Made by a program: the position numbers and the translations under genes. The notes beneath the pieces are model-generated. The model searched no databases and had not been told where the DNA came from. It saw only the letters and a list, made by a program, of their open reading frames with translations. Source: Annona cherimola (taxonomy: Eukaryota; Streptophyta; Magnoliopsida; Magnoliales; Annonaceae). From it: a DNA stretch of 64,000 nt. Of this stretch, positions 1 through 10,862 are shown one piece after another (position 1 is the first letter of the stretch; each line of letters starts with the position of its first letter). The stretch covers positions 2,984,545 through 3,048,544 of the forward strand of contig CM059971.1 in NCBI GenBank assembly GCA_030490835.1, in the 5' to 3' direction.

Positions 1-137
1 TAGCAAGGTAGTACCTTTCGTTTGATTCTCTGGGCAGCAGCAGGGTCATTTCATTTATCATCTCACATGAAACGAGAATGGTTTCCTTTAATGGCTGAGG
101 AGTTTCATCAACATTTGCCCAGAAAGAAACACACATG
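1..137 (-). CDS. Probable exon of a gene running off the left edge (partial)
   Basis: On the minus strand, after a possible acceptor (tag) at 138-140, a 45-codon stretch stays open to the window edge and has a protein-like composition: it begins MCVSFWANVDETPQ and ends SNERYYLA. No stop or splice donor is seen before base 1, so the exon continues outside. I do not recognise the family. The support is only an open frame plus an acceptor, so chance coding is possible. Nothing on the right side clearly belongs to the same gene, although the duplicated segment at 0.9-1.7 kb could be part of it. Confidence 0.3.
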
Positions 138-139
138 CT

Positions 140-892
140 ATTGCAATAATTTGCGAATAATATGTAAAATTCTTAAATAAACTTGCATAAAAATTGAAAA
201 TATGTAAAAAAAAATTTGTATTTTATCATATCTGGTGTAATCTGTACACTTAGTCTCCAAAGTGAGCAATCACATTTTTTTTAAAATGTAAAGTACTTCC
301 TTTGCTTGCAAAATATTCCTAGTTGACTTCTTTATTACCAAAATAGAAAATTATTGATCTTAAAAATTTCCGTTTTATTCATTGTTCAATTGAACACTGA
401 ACATTATATTTCAAACCAACTCAAATTGGACACCCTAAAAAGTTCTCTAGTTTCTCACATTTTTCCATGACTTTTCATTTGAATCAACACAGGTCCTCTT
501 TTCCTTAAAGTGGGCCACCTAATGGTTGGACTTGTATAAATTCCACAAGACCACCACAGAACTCTGTGTGCTGATATCCACCGATATTGGTTCGACCTGC
601 ATGAATTTTGCAAGCAACTAGTAACTCTATACACTGGCATATCCACTGACATAGTTCCACAAAAACTTTTTAAAAACAATGGAAATTTTAGAAAAGAAAA
701 GAAATTAAAAAAGAAAAATTTTAAGATATCAATAAACTTAAATTAAAAAGTAGAACTATCTAAAATTCTTTATGTCATTATCATATTTGCTGCAAGAATC
801 ATTGCTTGGTAAAAGTCATTTCTCAGCCACTTCCTGTTGAGTGGTCGTGAATCCAATAAAGCAAAGATCAGAAAGAACTTGTTAAAGCAGAA
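140..892. other. AT-rich non-coding stretch
   Basis: No coding exon, RNA gene or structured repeat recognised. Short open frames here have no protein-like composition. Confidence 0.5.
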
Positions 893-1735
893 AGTTAGTG
901 AGGAATGACCCAAATATTTCTTGTAGCAACAAAATACTCAAGAAACATCATCTTCAAGCCAAATAGAATGTTGGACGACGGTTCCAAGTATTTATATCCT
1001 TAAAGATATTGATGACAGGGATGACAATTACTATTGTAATTTGAAGATACTGATGACCTGGACACAGAACAAAGTATCGATGTCATGCATTTCATTAGTT
1101 TATCACTAACTAGGAATTAGTCTCAAAACATGGGAAGGCAGTTTTGAGTTCATTGGAAATTTCAGAAAGTTTGAAACACAGAAAAAACCACTAGACAACC
1201 ATGCATGATAAATCTGAAGTTCAAAGGGAAGGACCTAATGTAGCTTAAAGGTTCGTAAGGGATGACCCAAATATTTCTTGTAGTAACAAAATATTCAAGA
1301 AACATGGCATTCAGGATAAATAGAATGTTGGATGACTGTTCCAAGTGTTTATATCCTAAAAGATATCAATGACAGGGATGGTGATTCCCATTATCTATTT
1401 GAAGAAACTGATGATCTGGACATGGACCCAAGTATTGGTGTCTTCCATTTCAGTACTGTTCACAGCTTCGATGGGATGAGGATTTGGGATAGAAAAAGTG
1501 TTGTTGTTTATTGAGAATGAGAAAGTTGTATTGGAAATTGCGAAAGTAGGTAATTATTTTTTGAAAGCGCAAAAGATGTTTTTGGGAAAGAAGAGATTCC
1601 ATCCCATCCAAGATGTGAACAGGATTAAAATGAGTTCATTGGAAATTTCAGAAGGTTTGAAAGACAGAAAAAACCACTGAACAACCATGCATGATAAATC
1701 TGAAGTTCCAAGGCAAGGACCTAATGTAGCTGATG
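893..1735. repeat. Diverged tandem duplication (two copies)
   Basis: A unit beginning gaggaatgacccaaatattt at about 898 recurs as gggatgacccaaatatttct at about 1259. The copies share a following block (ggac.acggttccaagt, about 973 and 1332). A second shared block starts gagttcattggaaatttcag at 1148 and again at 1629. The second copy is about 130 bp longer between the blocks. Each copy has short open frames with acidic, protein-like composition (for example FEETDDLDMD near 1400), so an unrecognised gene remnant is possible but unproven. Confidence 0.7.
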
Positions 1736-1839
1736 CAAGAGGGAGCAAAGAAGCGCATTGAGGAACAGGTGATAAAGAAACTAACTTTAAACAGGACTGC
1801 ACTGAATGCTAGAGAACAAAGCATATATCCTGATCTAAA

Positions 1840-2430
1840 TGCATAATCCTTTCATGATACACAATATATATAAATCTCATATGCTTTTTTTGTTATACTG
1901 ATATAAGAAATTAAACTTTCAGCAATCGATCATCATTAATTAATCTTCAAACAATCTGTGGTTGTTAGCTGCCAGCCAATTGTTAGATCTGAAACAACCT
2001 TTTACTCTCCAAGTGTAGAATTATTTTGAAATTTTTAGCCATCCACTCCAGAGAGAGATGCTCACAAGGAAGAAATTCAAAAGCAGGTGGAATACGGGGA
2101 AATTATCAATGGAAAAAAAAAAGGTGACAAACTTACATGAATCACTTCCAACACTTTGAAATCCACATGACAGCTATGCGAAATCCATTTCCAATAACTT
2201 CTGTCACGATTTCCTTTGTAAAAATCTAGATTTCAGTTAATGCTTTACAGATGTAGGATCAACAACAACGGTTTGCTGAATATCCTTCAAACTAAATTTC
2301 TAGGCAGGCTTCAAAACTCCTTCTCTAATGAGTCTGAGACGCTTTTCTAGAAGGGAAACGTGAAGGACTCTGCGGTTCTTCATCTTTCTCAATCGGTTGG
2401 ACTGGGCCTGGCATCCTTGTCCATAGTCGC
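1840..2430. other. Non-coding stretch
   Basis: No gene or repeat structure recognised. The sequence becomes more mixed in base composition towards the element that begins at 2431. Confidence 0.4.
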
Positions 2431-2962
2431 CAATGTTGTCAAAACCAAACTGGTGATTGAACCAGTAAAGGAACTAGTTTAGTTTGAAATGGTTTGACCG
2501 ATTAAGCGAATCAGTATGAACCGGCAATGTCAACATGACATGTTTATATTGTCATAAATGTTTATTTATTTTTTAATTAATTATATTTTAGTACAACTAT
2601 ATATTCATAACTCTAAGTCTACATGTTAGATTCTAATCATCACAACAAAACATACTAGAAAAAATATAGAAAATTTTAAAAATTCATTAACTAATCACAA
2701 TTATAACATATTAAATCAGAAAAAATCAACAACATTAATTGACCAAAAATGTGTAATAAGCCTTGAATCTTGAATTCTCCTTGTTCATGTTGGTGTATTT
2801 ATGAATCGCATTTTTATAAACATATCTAATTATCTACACAATAAGAAATAAAATAAAGCAATGATAGTAGAAGCATTGAACAATAACAATAAGAACAACT
2901 CACCTATCTCGTAAAAAAAAAAACACTCAACAAACAAATCAATTAGTCAATCAACAATTCAA

Positions 2963-3236
2963 GGTGTATTTCGGAAGTTACAAAACTTTTAGATGAAAAT
3001 TTTTTATATAAAAGTTGTTAAATTAAAAGAAAATGATATGCCATGATCAGAGTAATGATAAAGAGTAAAGAGAACAAAGTTAAAATAGATAAATTAGTTA
3101 TGTAAGTAAGTGCATAAAATTATTGAAAAATATGATAGTTGTATAGTAAGATGTGAAGAAATGATTAAAAGATATGATAATTATGACGAGTGAAAAGTTT
3201 TACCTGGACATTTTTTATCTTTTACCAAACACACCC
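2963..3236. mobile_element. Tourist-like MITE (nested)
   Basis: Ends are aggtgtatttcgg on the left and accaaacacaccc on the right, an imperfect inverted repeat, flanked by TCA on both sides as expected for 3-bp PIF/Harbinger duplications. The interior carries the family hallmarks seen elsewhere in the window: aaagagaa.aaagttaaaat, agataaattagtta and aaaagttttacc. Assignment to Tourist/PIF-Harbinger rests on the TIR style and the 3-bp TSD of this copy. Confidence 0.6.
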
Positions 3237-3689
3237 TCAGGTGCAAAATATCTAGTTTAAGATTTTAAAACAAGCTTAAAATACCACTAATTTCAACGTA
3301 GGAGTAATCACAAAATACATTTTCTCTCGTGTTCAATGTCGTAGTAGTTATCAAAATGCAAGATATTCGTGAAGCTCAAAATGGCCATTTCCAAGATATC
3401 CCATCGTACTACCAGCTAATTTCCATCTCTTGGATGTCCATATAGATATCTGATGATTGATTCACACCATCCTTGAGTTTTCTAGTCCCAACCATATTCA
3501 TCATCATTTACTTACTTTCAATGAGAGAATTTTAAAAATAATGTAACAGAATACCCATTCGAATTGAACGACCAATATCCGAATGAGCAAGTCAGGAAGT
3601 TAGAATCCACTGCCATCCCCATGATCCAATCAACCACGTATGCATAATTTTTCAATCAACATTAGTACTCAAAAAACCAAAGACATTGC

Positions 3690-4345
3690 AATCAGAAATC
3701 AAAGAAATTACAATGCCGCTATGTGCCGCTGCTGCCACCGGAGTTCACCCTGCGCTACAAGAAGCCAATAAATTGAGCAGTCTTGAGCTCTACGACGCTG
3801 ATGTAGACGTTCAAACGCTCCACCGCGTACTCTCTCAGTCGCCCAAATTAGAAAGTCCACTGTTGATCGGCTGCTATTTTCGAAAATTTAGAACAGAGGG
3901 AGAAGGGGAATCGGAAGAAGGGAGCTCGGATTTAGATGCGGCAGCAGGTAGACCGACGACGGTCAACGGTGGCCAGGTCGACGACCAGGAAGACGGGGAG
4001 GTACGAGGCTGCGCAGTCGGACACACGGCCTGTCGCCTGTCGCAGAGGTTGAAAGGAGGAGAACAGCGCCGACGAGAAGGACCGGAGAGAGTAGCGGTGA
4101 TGGCGTTACGCAGGCGAGCGGTGGAGAAGGGAGCTAGCCACCTGGGTTTCGTCTTCTCGTTCTCGGCTGAAAGCGGAGGAATGGCGGCAACTGAAATTAA
4201 TTTGGGGCCAAAGGACGATGCCCACTGACCGAACCGGTCGAACCAGATTCGAGTGGAAATCCCGGTTGGGCAGTTCGTTACAGTTGACCGGAACCGGTCC
4301 TTACCGAATCTAGGACCGGTTCCGAGACGGTCCGGTCTAGTTTTG
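3690..4345. other. GC-rich segment inside the hAT-like element
   Basis: The base composition rises sharply against AT-rich surroundings. Both strands have open frames of 160-180 codons (3686-4228 + and 3874-4359 -), but they overlap each other, contain low-complexity Gly/Glu/Arg or Ser/Pro runs and show no recognisable domain. I read this as GC-rich sub-terminal or captured DNA of the element, not as a gene. The right edge holds repeated ccggtcc/gaaccgg motifs. Confidence 0.4.
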
Positions 4346-4382
4346 ACGCCACTAGGCAATTGAGGGCAGTGGGGTTCTAATT

Positions 4383-4715
4383 TAGGGTGTGTTTTTCAAT
4401 TGATGAAATATGTTAATTTAAAATTTTCACTCAGGGGGTGTTTGGCAATTGAAAAAACATGTCATGTTAAAACTTTTCAATCTAAAACTTTTCGCTCTCC
4501 ACAACTATTATATTTTTTAATCATTTTTCACATTTTTCTATACAACTACCCTATTTTTCAATCATTTCTACACAACTATCAACACAACTAACCTATTTAT
4601 TTTAACTTTATATTCTTTACTACTCATCATTACCCCTATCATATCACATCATTTGACAACTTTTATTTTACAAAACTTTTCATCAAAAGTTTTATTTATT
4701 ACCAAAACACACCAT
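4383..4715. mobile_element. Tourist-like MITE, with a second partial head
   Basis: A left end ggggtgtttggcaattg at about 4434 pairs with the right end attaccaaaacacacc at about 4715. A second truncated left end (gggtgtgtttttcaattg) lies just upstream at 4384. The interior has the family blocks aaaacttttcaatctaaaac, caactaacctatttatttta and catcattacc.ctatcatat. The double head suggests nested or tandem insertion. Confidence 0.6.
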
Positions 4716-5595
4716 CAATATGACTACTTTATTTTTTAATAATTTTCATATTTTTCTATATAATTATTATACTTTGTAGTCATTTTCCCACGATTTCTTA
4801 TTCAATTATTCAATTTATTTTAATTTTATTCTCTTTACTCCTCTTGTTATTCAATCATACGCATTACTTCTTTCATCTAAAGAATTTTCTTCCAATGATT
4901 TTATCAAATACCAATAATATACCCTTGTATTGTATATGATATTTTTGAACATTTTCAAATATCTACACATAGATGAAAACGATTCCACTTCTACGTAACC
5001 AATTTAGCATGCCCATAAGAAGTTTGGGTTGATTCGATTCCCCCACTCATGACCTCTCTTATTTTTAATAAGGTTAATTTCAAATAAACCCATAGTTTTT
5101 CTCTTAATTACAAATGTACCCATTAAGTATAAAATCTTTTATATATGTATATATGTATATATATATAAGAGTTGTTTCGATGTAACACAGCTTTACTAAA
5201 ACGGCAGTACATTTGTCCAAAAATGAGCCTCACATATATAAATTTTATAGCAAATTGTTTACATATTGAAAAACTGCTTTAAAGTTGTTATTTACATCAA
5301 ACTATTTTATTTTATTGAATTTGTACCATTCTTAAATGAGATCCATGCGCATATCCAATTGAAATGAAAATTGGTATTGTAATAAAATAGATCATTATAA
5401 ATACAAGAGATGAAATGGATTATAATTTTACAATCACGTGGAGCCCATTTTGGCTGAATTGCATCGCTATTATGGTGCAATTGCGCTGCATCTAAAAATT
5501 TATTTTTCTATACATTATCTATTAAATATACTATAAATTCTCATCCTCAATTTAATAGTTGTTAATTAGGGTATAACTTAGCCCAGGTTGTACTT
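4716..5595. other. AT-rich non-coding stretch with repeat debris
   Basis: Part of the interior of the MITE family reappears at about 4720-4920. The rest, including an AT dinucleotide run near 5145-5165, has no recognisable gene. Confidence 0.4.
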
Positions 5596-5603
5596 GATTT
5601 AAG

Positions 5604-7071
5604 CAATGTTTTAAAAACCGAACCGGGAATTGAACCGTTTTTATGTCCGATTCAGGTCCAACCGGTTCAACCGTGGTTCAAACCGTTTTGAACCGTGACG
5701 TCAGCATGACATAATAATTATATTTATTTTATTTTAATTATTTCAAAATTAAATTAAATATATAAATTTTATATAATATAAAAATTACACTTGGCATCAA
5801 TGATACATTCAAGTAAGTCATATTAAAATTATTATACAAATCAAGAAAAAAACAAGAGTGCACTAACCTTGAATAGGTGCAATTCTTTCATATTTTATTA
5901 TTCACATATGGTTGATATGAAAATATCTGCAATGAAATTTCAAATATTAATGGAAAGATACAAGATATTTAGAAAAAAAATCCTCGATGATCCTCCAAAA
6001 TGTTATTCTGCGAAGAATGATTGATTTTATTTTTTTAGTCAGAAGGAGAGGTGAAAATTAATAAAATGCAACCATATGGGAACTCACCGAAAATCCCAAA
6101 GATGTCTGAGATGTCTGAGAAGAAGGAAGAAGTATCGGAACTCACCGAAAATCCCGAAGATGAAATGCAGAACGTGGACAGCATCCATCTCTCCCGATCA
6201 AGAATACACGAAAACAAGAAACCAGAGCGAATAACTAGAGACTCGAAGTGAGAGAAGAGTTCTTGGATTGTCGTACCAGACTTCGCTTCCTCCCATTTTG
6301 CCTGAAAGCAACGGAACCACCCGCCTTTATATAGACCTAGAAATGAAAGAGAGTGAATTCCATCTGTTCGCTGCTCTCTCTCTGTTTTTATTTTATAAAT
6401 TTTCATACAAAACTTTTTGATTTATCGTCCGGATTCCGGAATCGCCATTCATTTCGTCCTTATCCAGAGCCCCGGTAAATCAAGCTCATCTGCTGCAATT
6501 CTCCTCACGCATTAGCAGAAAAACACGAAAAGAAGTATCGGAACTCACCGAAAATCCCGAACATGAAATGCAGAACTTGGACTGATGGATTTGCATTATG
6601 CCCATGGCGTGCAACATTGCATTTGCAAAGGCTGGAAGCGCCGAATCGATAGTCGCCGGACCTTGCTGCCTTGCTGCCGGAACAGCCGAACCTTGCTGTC
6701 GGAGAAATAGATGATGACCGGACGTTGGCGATTGTTGCCGGATGTCGATTCTGGCCGACTGAATGACCTGGATCCCTTGCCGCAGATGGTGATGGTGGGT
6801 TTACAGCCAACCCTAGCCGCTGCTGCGAAACGAGGACGATGAACATGGAGGAACAGCTGAACCGCGTCGTTTCGTTTTTATATTTTTTTATTTATTAATT
6901 TTTTTTTAAATAGCTGCGAACCGAACCGCGGTCAGACCGTTTTTTACGGTCCAACCGTCCGGTTCGAACGGTTTTCATTAAAAATGGAAAACCGGTGCCA
7001 AACCGAACCATTCCACTGGCGGTTCACGGTCGGACCGGACGGTCCGGTCCGGTCCTGCTTTTAAAACACTG
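5604..7071. mobile_element. Complete hAT-type non-autonomous element, 1,468 bp
   Basis: The termini are CAATGTTTTAAAAACC on the left and, read inward on the other strand, CAGTGTTTTAAAAGC on the right. They are flanked by a perfect 8-bp target duplication GATTTAAG (5596-5603 and 7072-7079), which is the hAT signature. Sub-terminal regions are packed with gaaccgt/cggttc and ccggtccggtcc motifs. The interior includes a GC-rich part (about 6040-6850) with a short direct repeat (ggaactcaccgaaaatcccg at 6137 and 6540). Open frames in the GC-rich part lack recognisable domains, and no transposase was seen. Confidence 0.85.
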
Positions 7072-7079
7072 GATTTAAG

Positions 7080-7707
7080 TGCACTTAAACCTTAACCCTA
7101 TTGGGTCTAGGTGAACTCAAGCTCAAACCCAATCATTAAATTTTGGGTTCGAGCAGGGTTCGAACCGAGTAAGCATTGGTTTCGGTCTAAATTTCGAGTT
7201 GATAAATGATTTATTCATATGTATGTAATTGTTCTGGTAAAGGACAAATATACGGATAAATATTGTGTATCAGAATTCTTAGCAACTGTTGTTATTGATA
7301 GATGCAAAACCACCAAAACACAGGGGTGAATATGCAAAAAAGCCGTCGAATGTTTTCTTGTACGGAAGGTAAGCTACTTCAGACTTCAGCCTCTTTCCGC
7401 TGCGGGCGCTTGAACGTTGAAGTTCAAAACCCTTTTGCCTTTGCAAAATCGATCGATCTAAGCCGTCCATCAGGCTTTGGCAGATATTCTACGGCCCTTG
7501 TTCGTAAGGAAAACAACTATTAGCAACTCTCCATCATGTAAAATTCCGTCTCATACGGCTAATGACAGACGGTCAAGATCCCTAACACGGATGATACAAT
7601 TCGCACGGGCGAGACATGCAGCGCAGAGAGAGCAAGCTCAAGAGCTCCTGCAGAAGGCATCGGTATTGCAATGCGGGGAGAAAAAGTAAAAGCGAAAGGA
7701 AGGAAGG
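7080..7707. promoter_or_regulatory. Probable promoter and leader of the membrane-protein gene
   Basis: This sequence separates the hAT element from the start codon at 7708. It is less AT-rich than the neighbourhood. The purine-rich stretch just before the ATG looks like a leader. No definite TATA box was identified. Open frames here (7302-7523, 7477-7689) have no recognisable domain. Confidence 0.35.
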
Positions 7708-10380
7708 ATGAGCGGTGATGGTATTGGTCCTAAGCTCTACACCCACAAACCCAAGAAAGGCAAGGTCTTGCTTTTAATTATTTTATCTTTTTAATTTTTA
7801 AAATTTTTTGGGGTCCTTTTCGATCGCCTCCTTTGATTCTTTTGAATACCCAATTCCCAAAAATCCTCAAAACCGACGTTCTTGATTGATTTGTTTCGTT
7901 ATGAACTGAAGTGGGTTTGTGTTTGCAGGTCAGTTGAAGCAGAAGGCAAAGGACTTCTCTACTCCCCCGCCAAATCCATCTTCTGCAATGGGCTCCACGC
8001 CGCCTCCGCCACCGCCGCCGCCTCCCCCTAAGGAGTCCTTTGCCCGCCGTTACAAGTTCCTCTGGCCCATGCTCCTGACTGTTAATCTCGCCATCGGAGG
8101 TGGGCTGTGCATTCTTTTCTTTTGTCTTGTTGGTGCTTGCTTTATTCAGTCCTGATCCTGTTTGAAATTTTTACTGCAAAATGGGATTTCAGTGATTGTG
8201 TTGATTTTTCATTTCTTCTAAGGTGACATGAATAGATTGTGATCTTATTCGTTATGGGTTGTGTGATTTAGCCTGCTTCTGTTTTTCATGCTGATTAGCG
8301 TTTAATATGCCCTTGCCCTTTCTTGTTAGCGTTATGGGTTGTGATCAGAGTATGTGTTTTTTCTTATCCATTGAAAGGAAGGCTGTTAGTGGCCTTGCCC
8401 TTTCTGTTTTCTAGATTTGCACAAGTGGAGTGGACAGGTTATCATTTGGATAAGTTCTTGAACCATTTTTGGGGAACGTTTGGCTTTGAGAAATATTGTT
8501 TTTTTTTTTTTTTTTCTTGAATATCTCACATCTAATTTTTAATGCATGTTCAAAGATACTCATATTGTGTACCAATCTACAGGTTTTATTTGCATGGTGG
8601 TAATGCGGCAGGATCTTTAAATGTGCAAAATTATCAATTGATACTTTTGACTTCATTCTTCACGTGATCTTGCTCAGTAGATTGCAAAGTAATAATTACC
8701 TCAACTACTTAGTAGCTTTATTTATTCGTCCAATTGGGTCTATGAAAATTGGAGTACAAATATCACTTTGATGCAGTAAAATAATTAAACTGCTAGTTTC
8801 TGTTTTATTTGTCCAATTGGGTCAATGAGAATTGGAGTACAAATATCACTTTGACGCATTAAAATAATTAAACTGCTAGTTCGTTACCGTCTATCTGGTA
8901 TCTGGATCACAGATATCCATTATGGTTCAATTTTTTCTTGTTGGGAATGATTATTTGAATAATTTCAAGTGTGGCCAAGAGAGGAATCTTCTCTTGCAAT
9001 TGAAGCATGCATGTTGTCTTTTGTCATTTTTTCCTCAGCAACAACAATTTTGACAGTTTTAACTAACTTGTGGATCTACATAGCGCCTCTTTGGTGAGGA
9101 AGTAGCTAAACATGCTTATTACTTGCGATGAAGGTAGAAATAATCGTTTTGCCTCATAGCAGCATCCTTGATCACTCCCAAAACGAAGTAATTTATTTTT
9201 AGAACTTTTCTTGTTAGAGAACCAGATCCAATTATTCAGAAGTTAGTTTGATGGTAAGCCTACCTCAGCTCATTCAGAGAGTTCCCTTCTGTGACTGAAG
9301 GACCTTGGAAAGAGACTGTGAAAACATACGGCCTCGAGAAAAACTTTGTTAAATACTGCATTTGCAGCTAGTGATGTTTTTCTACTCATTACAGGGTGCT
9401 ATTTGTTTGGATATAGCCAAACCATCAGTATTTTCTTGAAAGCTATATTAAAGCACTTGTTTTCATGAGCATTTTCCTTGCATGAGTGCACTGTGCACAT
9501 GCCATTAGCACCCTGAATATTGTTAACCCTGGTTCGGCAATGCTAATTATGTGATCAGATTATAAATGTTCGGCTTAATTAATCCTTGATTGACAGATAG
9601 AAAACCCATATTGGCTGTTGGACCAACATAGACACCATCTTTTAAGTTGTGTCTATGTATGCTTGGATGCATGTTTGGATTTTCTCAGTTTTATGTCGTG
9701 TGGCTGTCAGTATGGCCTTCGCTTGGGATGCTAAGTTGGATGAATTAACATCTGTGAACATTCTTTAAAGTTCAGTAAGATCTAGTAGGCAAATTAAGCT
9801 TTGGTATTCTGAAACATTTCATGTGTAAAACTTTGACCCAAAAAAAAAAAAAAAAAAAAAACTGCCGTGTGTTATGCTAGAAATTTATTTTCTCTTGCCT
9901 AATTTAACTGTACATCAATAATCACGAAGGAACTTGAGGAGTTCCGACCTGATCATCATGGAATGAGAAATTTGTAGGCATTGTTAGTTTTTTGTTGCTC
10001 TGCAACTTACCCATTTGTTATTTTGTATTCCTATTTATTGATGAGAGTTTGGTGTTTCAGTTTATATCCTCATGAGGACCAATAAGAAAGACACAGTTGG
10101 AGAAACTGAACAGAGTGCTGAAGAAACTACTACTACTACTACGGTCGCCAGCACACCCGCTGTAGCTTCTGAGAAAACAACACCAGTATCACCATCCATT
10201 CCAGAGCCTGTAAAGATACGCCAACCCATTCCTGAAAATGAGCAACGTGAGCTTTTCAAGTGGATGTTGGAAGAGAAGAGGAAGGAAAAGCCGAGCGATC
10301 CTTTAGAGAAGAAACGGATTGACGAGGAGAAGGCCATCCTCAAACAGTTCATTCGAGCAAAATCTATTCCAACGTTGTGA
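7708..10380 (+). CDS. Small proline-rich single-pass membrane protein, uncharacterised
   Basis: Exons 7708-7759, 7929-8099 and 10061-10380 join in frame to give 180 residues. The start is the ATG of MSGDGIGPKLYTHKPKK. Order: a basic N-terminus, a Pro-rich part with a run of ten prolines (about 42-51), basic residues RRYK, one hydrophobic segment (about 61-79, FLWPMLLTVNLAIG), then a hydrophilic tail with a Glu/Thr-rich linker and a charged probable helix (ELFKWMLEEKRKEK). No signal peptide precedes the segment, so it is probably a tail- or mid-anchored protein of unknown membrane and function. Intron 1 needs a GC donor (AAAG|gcaagg) to stay in frame; the GT three bases downstream leads to a stop. 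Intron 2 is 1.96 kb and holds a tandem duplication and an A-tract. I recall similar uncharacterised plant proteins but cannot name one. Confidence 0.8.
8720..8882. repeat. Tandem duplication in intron 2 of the membrane-protein gene
   Basis: Two copies of about 87 bp share blocks such as ggagtacaaatatcacttt and aaataattaaactgctag, about 8752-8795 and 8832-8880. Few mismatches separate them, so the duplication is fairly recent. Confidence 0.85.
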
Positions 10381-10685
10381 AGAATTCTGGTTGCACGAGA
10401 AGGCCAACTGGGGCAGCATTACTTCACGGTTGGTGCGGTGTGCATCTGAATTTTCGACCTTTTGATTGCTACTGGATAGCAATTGCTTAATCTTGAGAAC
10501 TGTGTTCTTCTGAATGTTAGATGATCCTCTGGTCTGCTCATAAAAATTCCGTGTGGATTTTAGGCATCAAGCAGCAACTTCGGATCTCTGGCTTGTGTTC
10601 GGGATGTTTGAATCTTTGATAGCCTGACAATCTATTTTTAGTGCGCAGGAAGAGGTTTTTCTTTCACGGAGAAATCATTTAAATT
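10381..10685 (+). other. Probable 3' UTR of the membrane-protein gene
   Basis: Sequence following the TGA at 10378-10380. No coding content and no unambiguous polyadenylation signal identified. Confidence 0.4.
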
Positions 10686-10862
10686 GGTTAATATTGGAAG
10701 GTACCTGAGGATATTCCTTCATTCTAATCTCCTGCATTGCATATATTAAATGGACATCTGGGGCAGCGAAGAATATAACGATTTGTCCATTTTGGAAGGT
10801 ACCTGAGGATATTCCTCTGCTTTAATGTCCGGCGATCCATATCAAGGGACATCTAGGGCCGC
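10686..10862. repeat. Diverged tandem repeat, two copies
   Basis: The block tggaaggtacctgaggatat occurs at about 10695 and 10792. In each copy it is followed by a related tail ending in gacatctggggcagc or gacatctagggccgc. The unit is roughly 97 bp. Confidence 0.8.

Larger units (their letters stand above)
2431..4354. mobile_element. hAT-like non-autonomous element (about 1.9 kb, degraded ends)
   Basis: The left end reads CAATGTTGTCAAAAC and the right end GTTTTGACGCCACTA, which are imperfect inverted repeats of the same type as the complete element at 5604-7071. Both ends are followed inward by runs of the accaac/ccggtt kind, typical of this family. No matching 8-bp target duplication was found, so the exact ends or the single origin of both ends are uncertain. 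A Tourist-like MITE (about 2963-3236) is nested inside and the right third is GC-rich (3690-4345). No transposase frame was recognised, so it would be mobilised in trans. Confidence 0.5.

Noticed and set aside
3686..4359. Two overlapping 160-180-codon open frames on opposite strands
   Set aside because: They overlap each other in GC-rich transposon DNA, are low in complexity, and show no domain, promoter or splice context.
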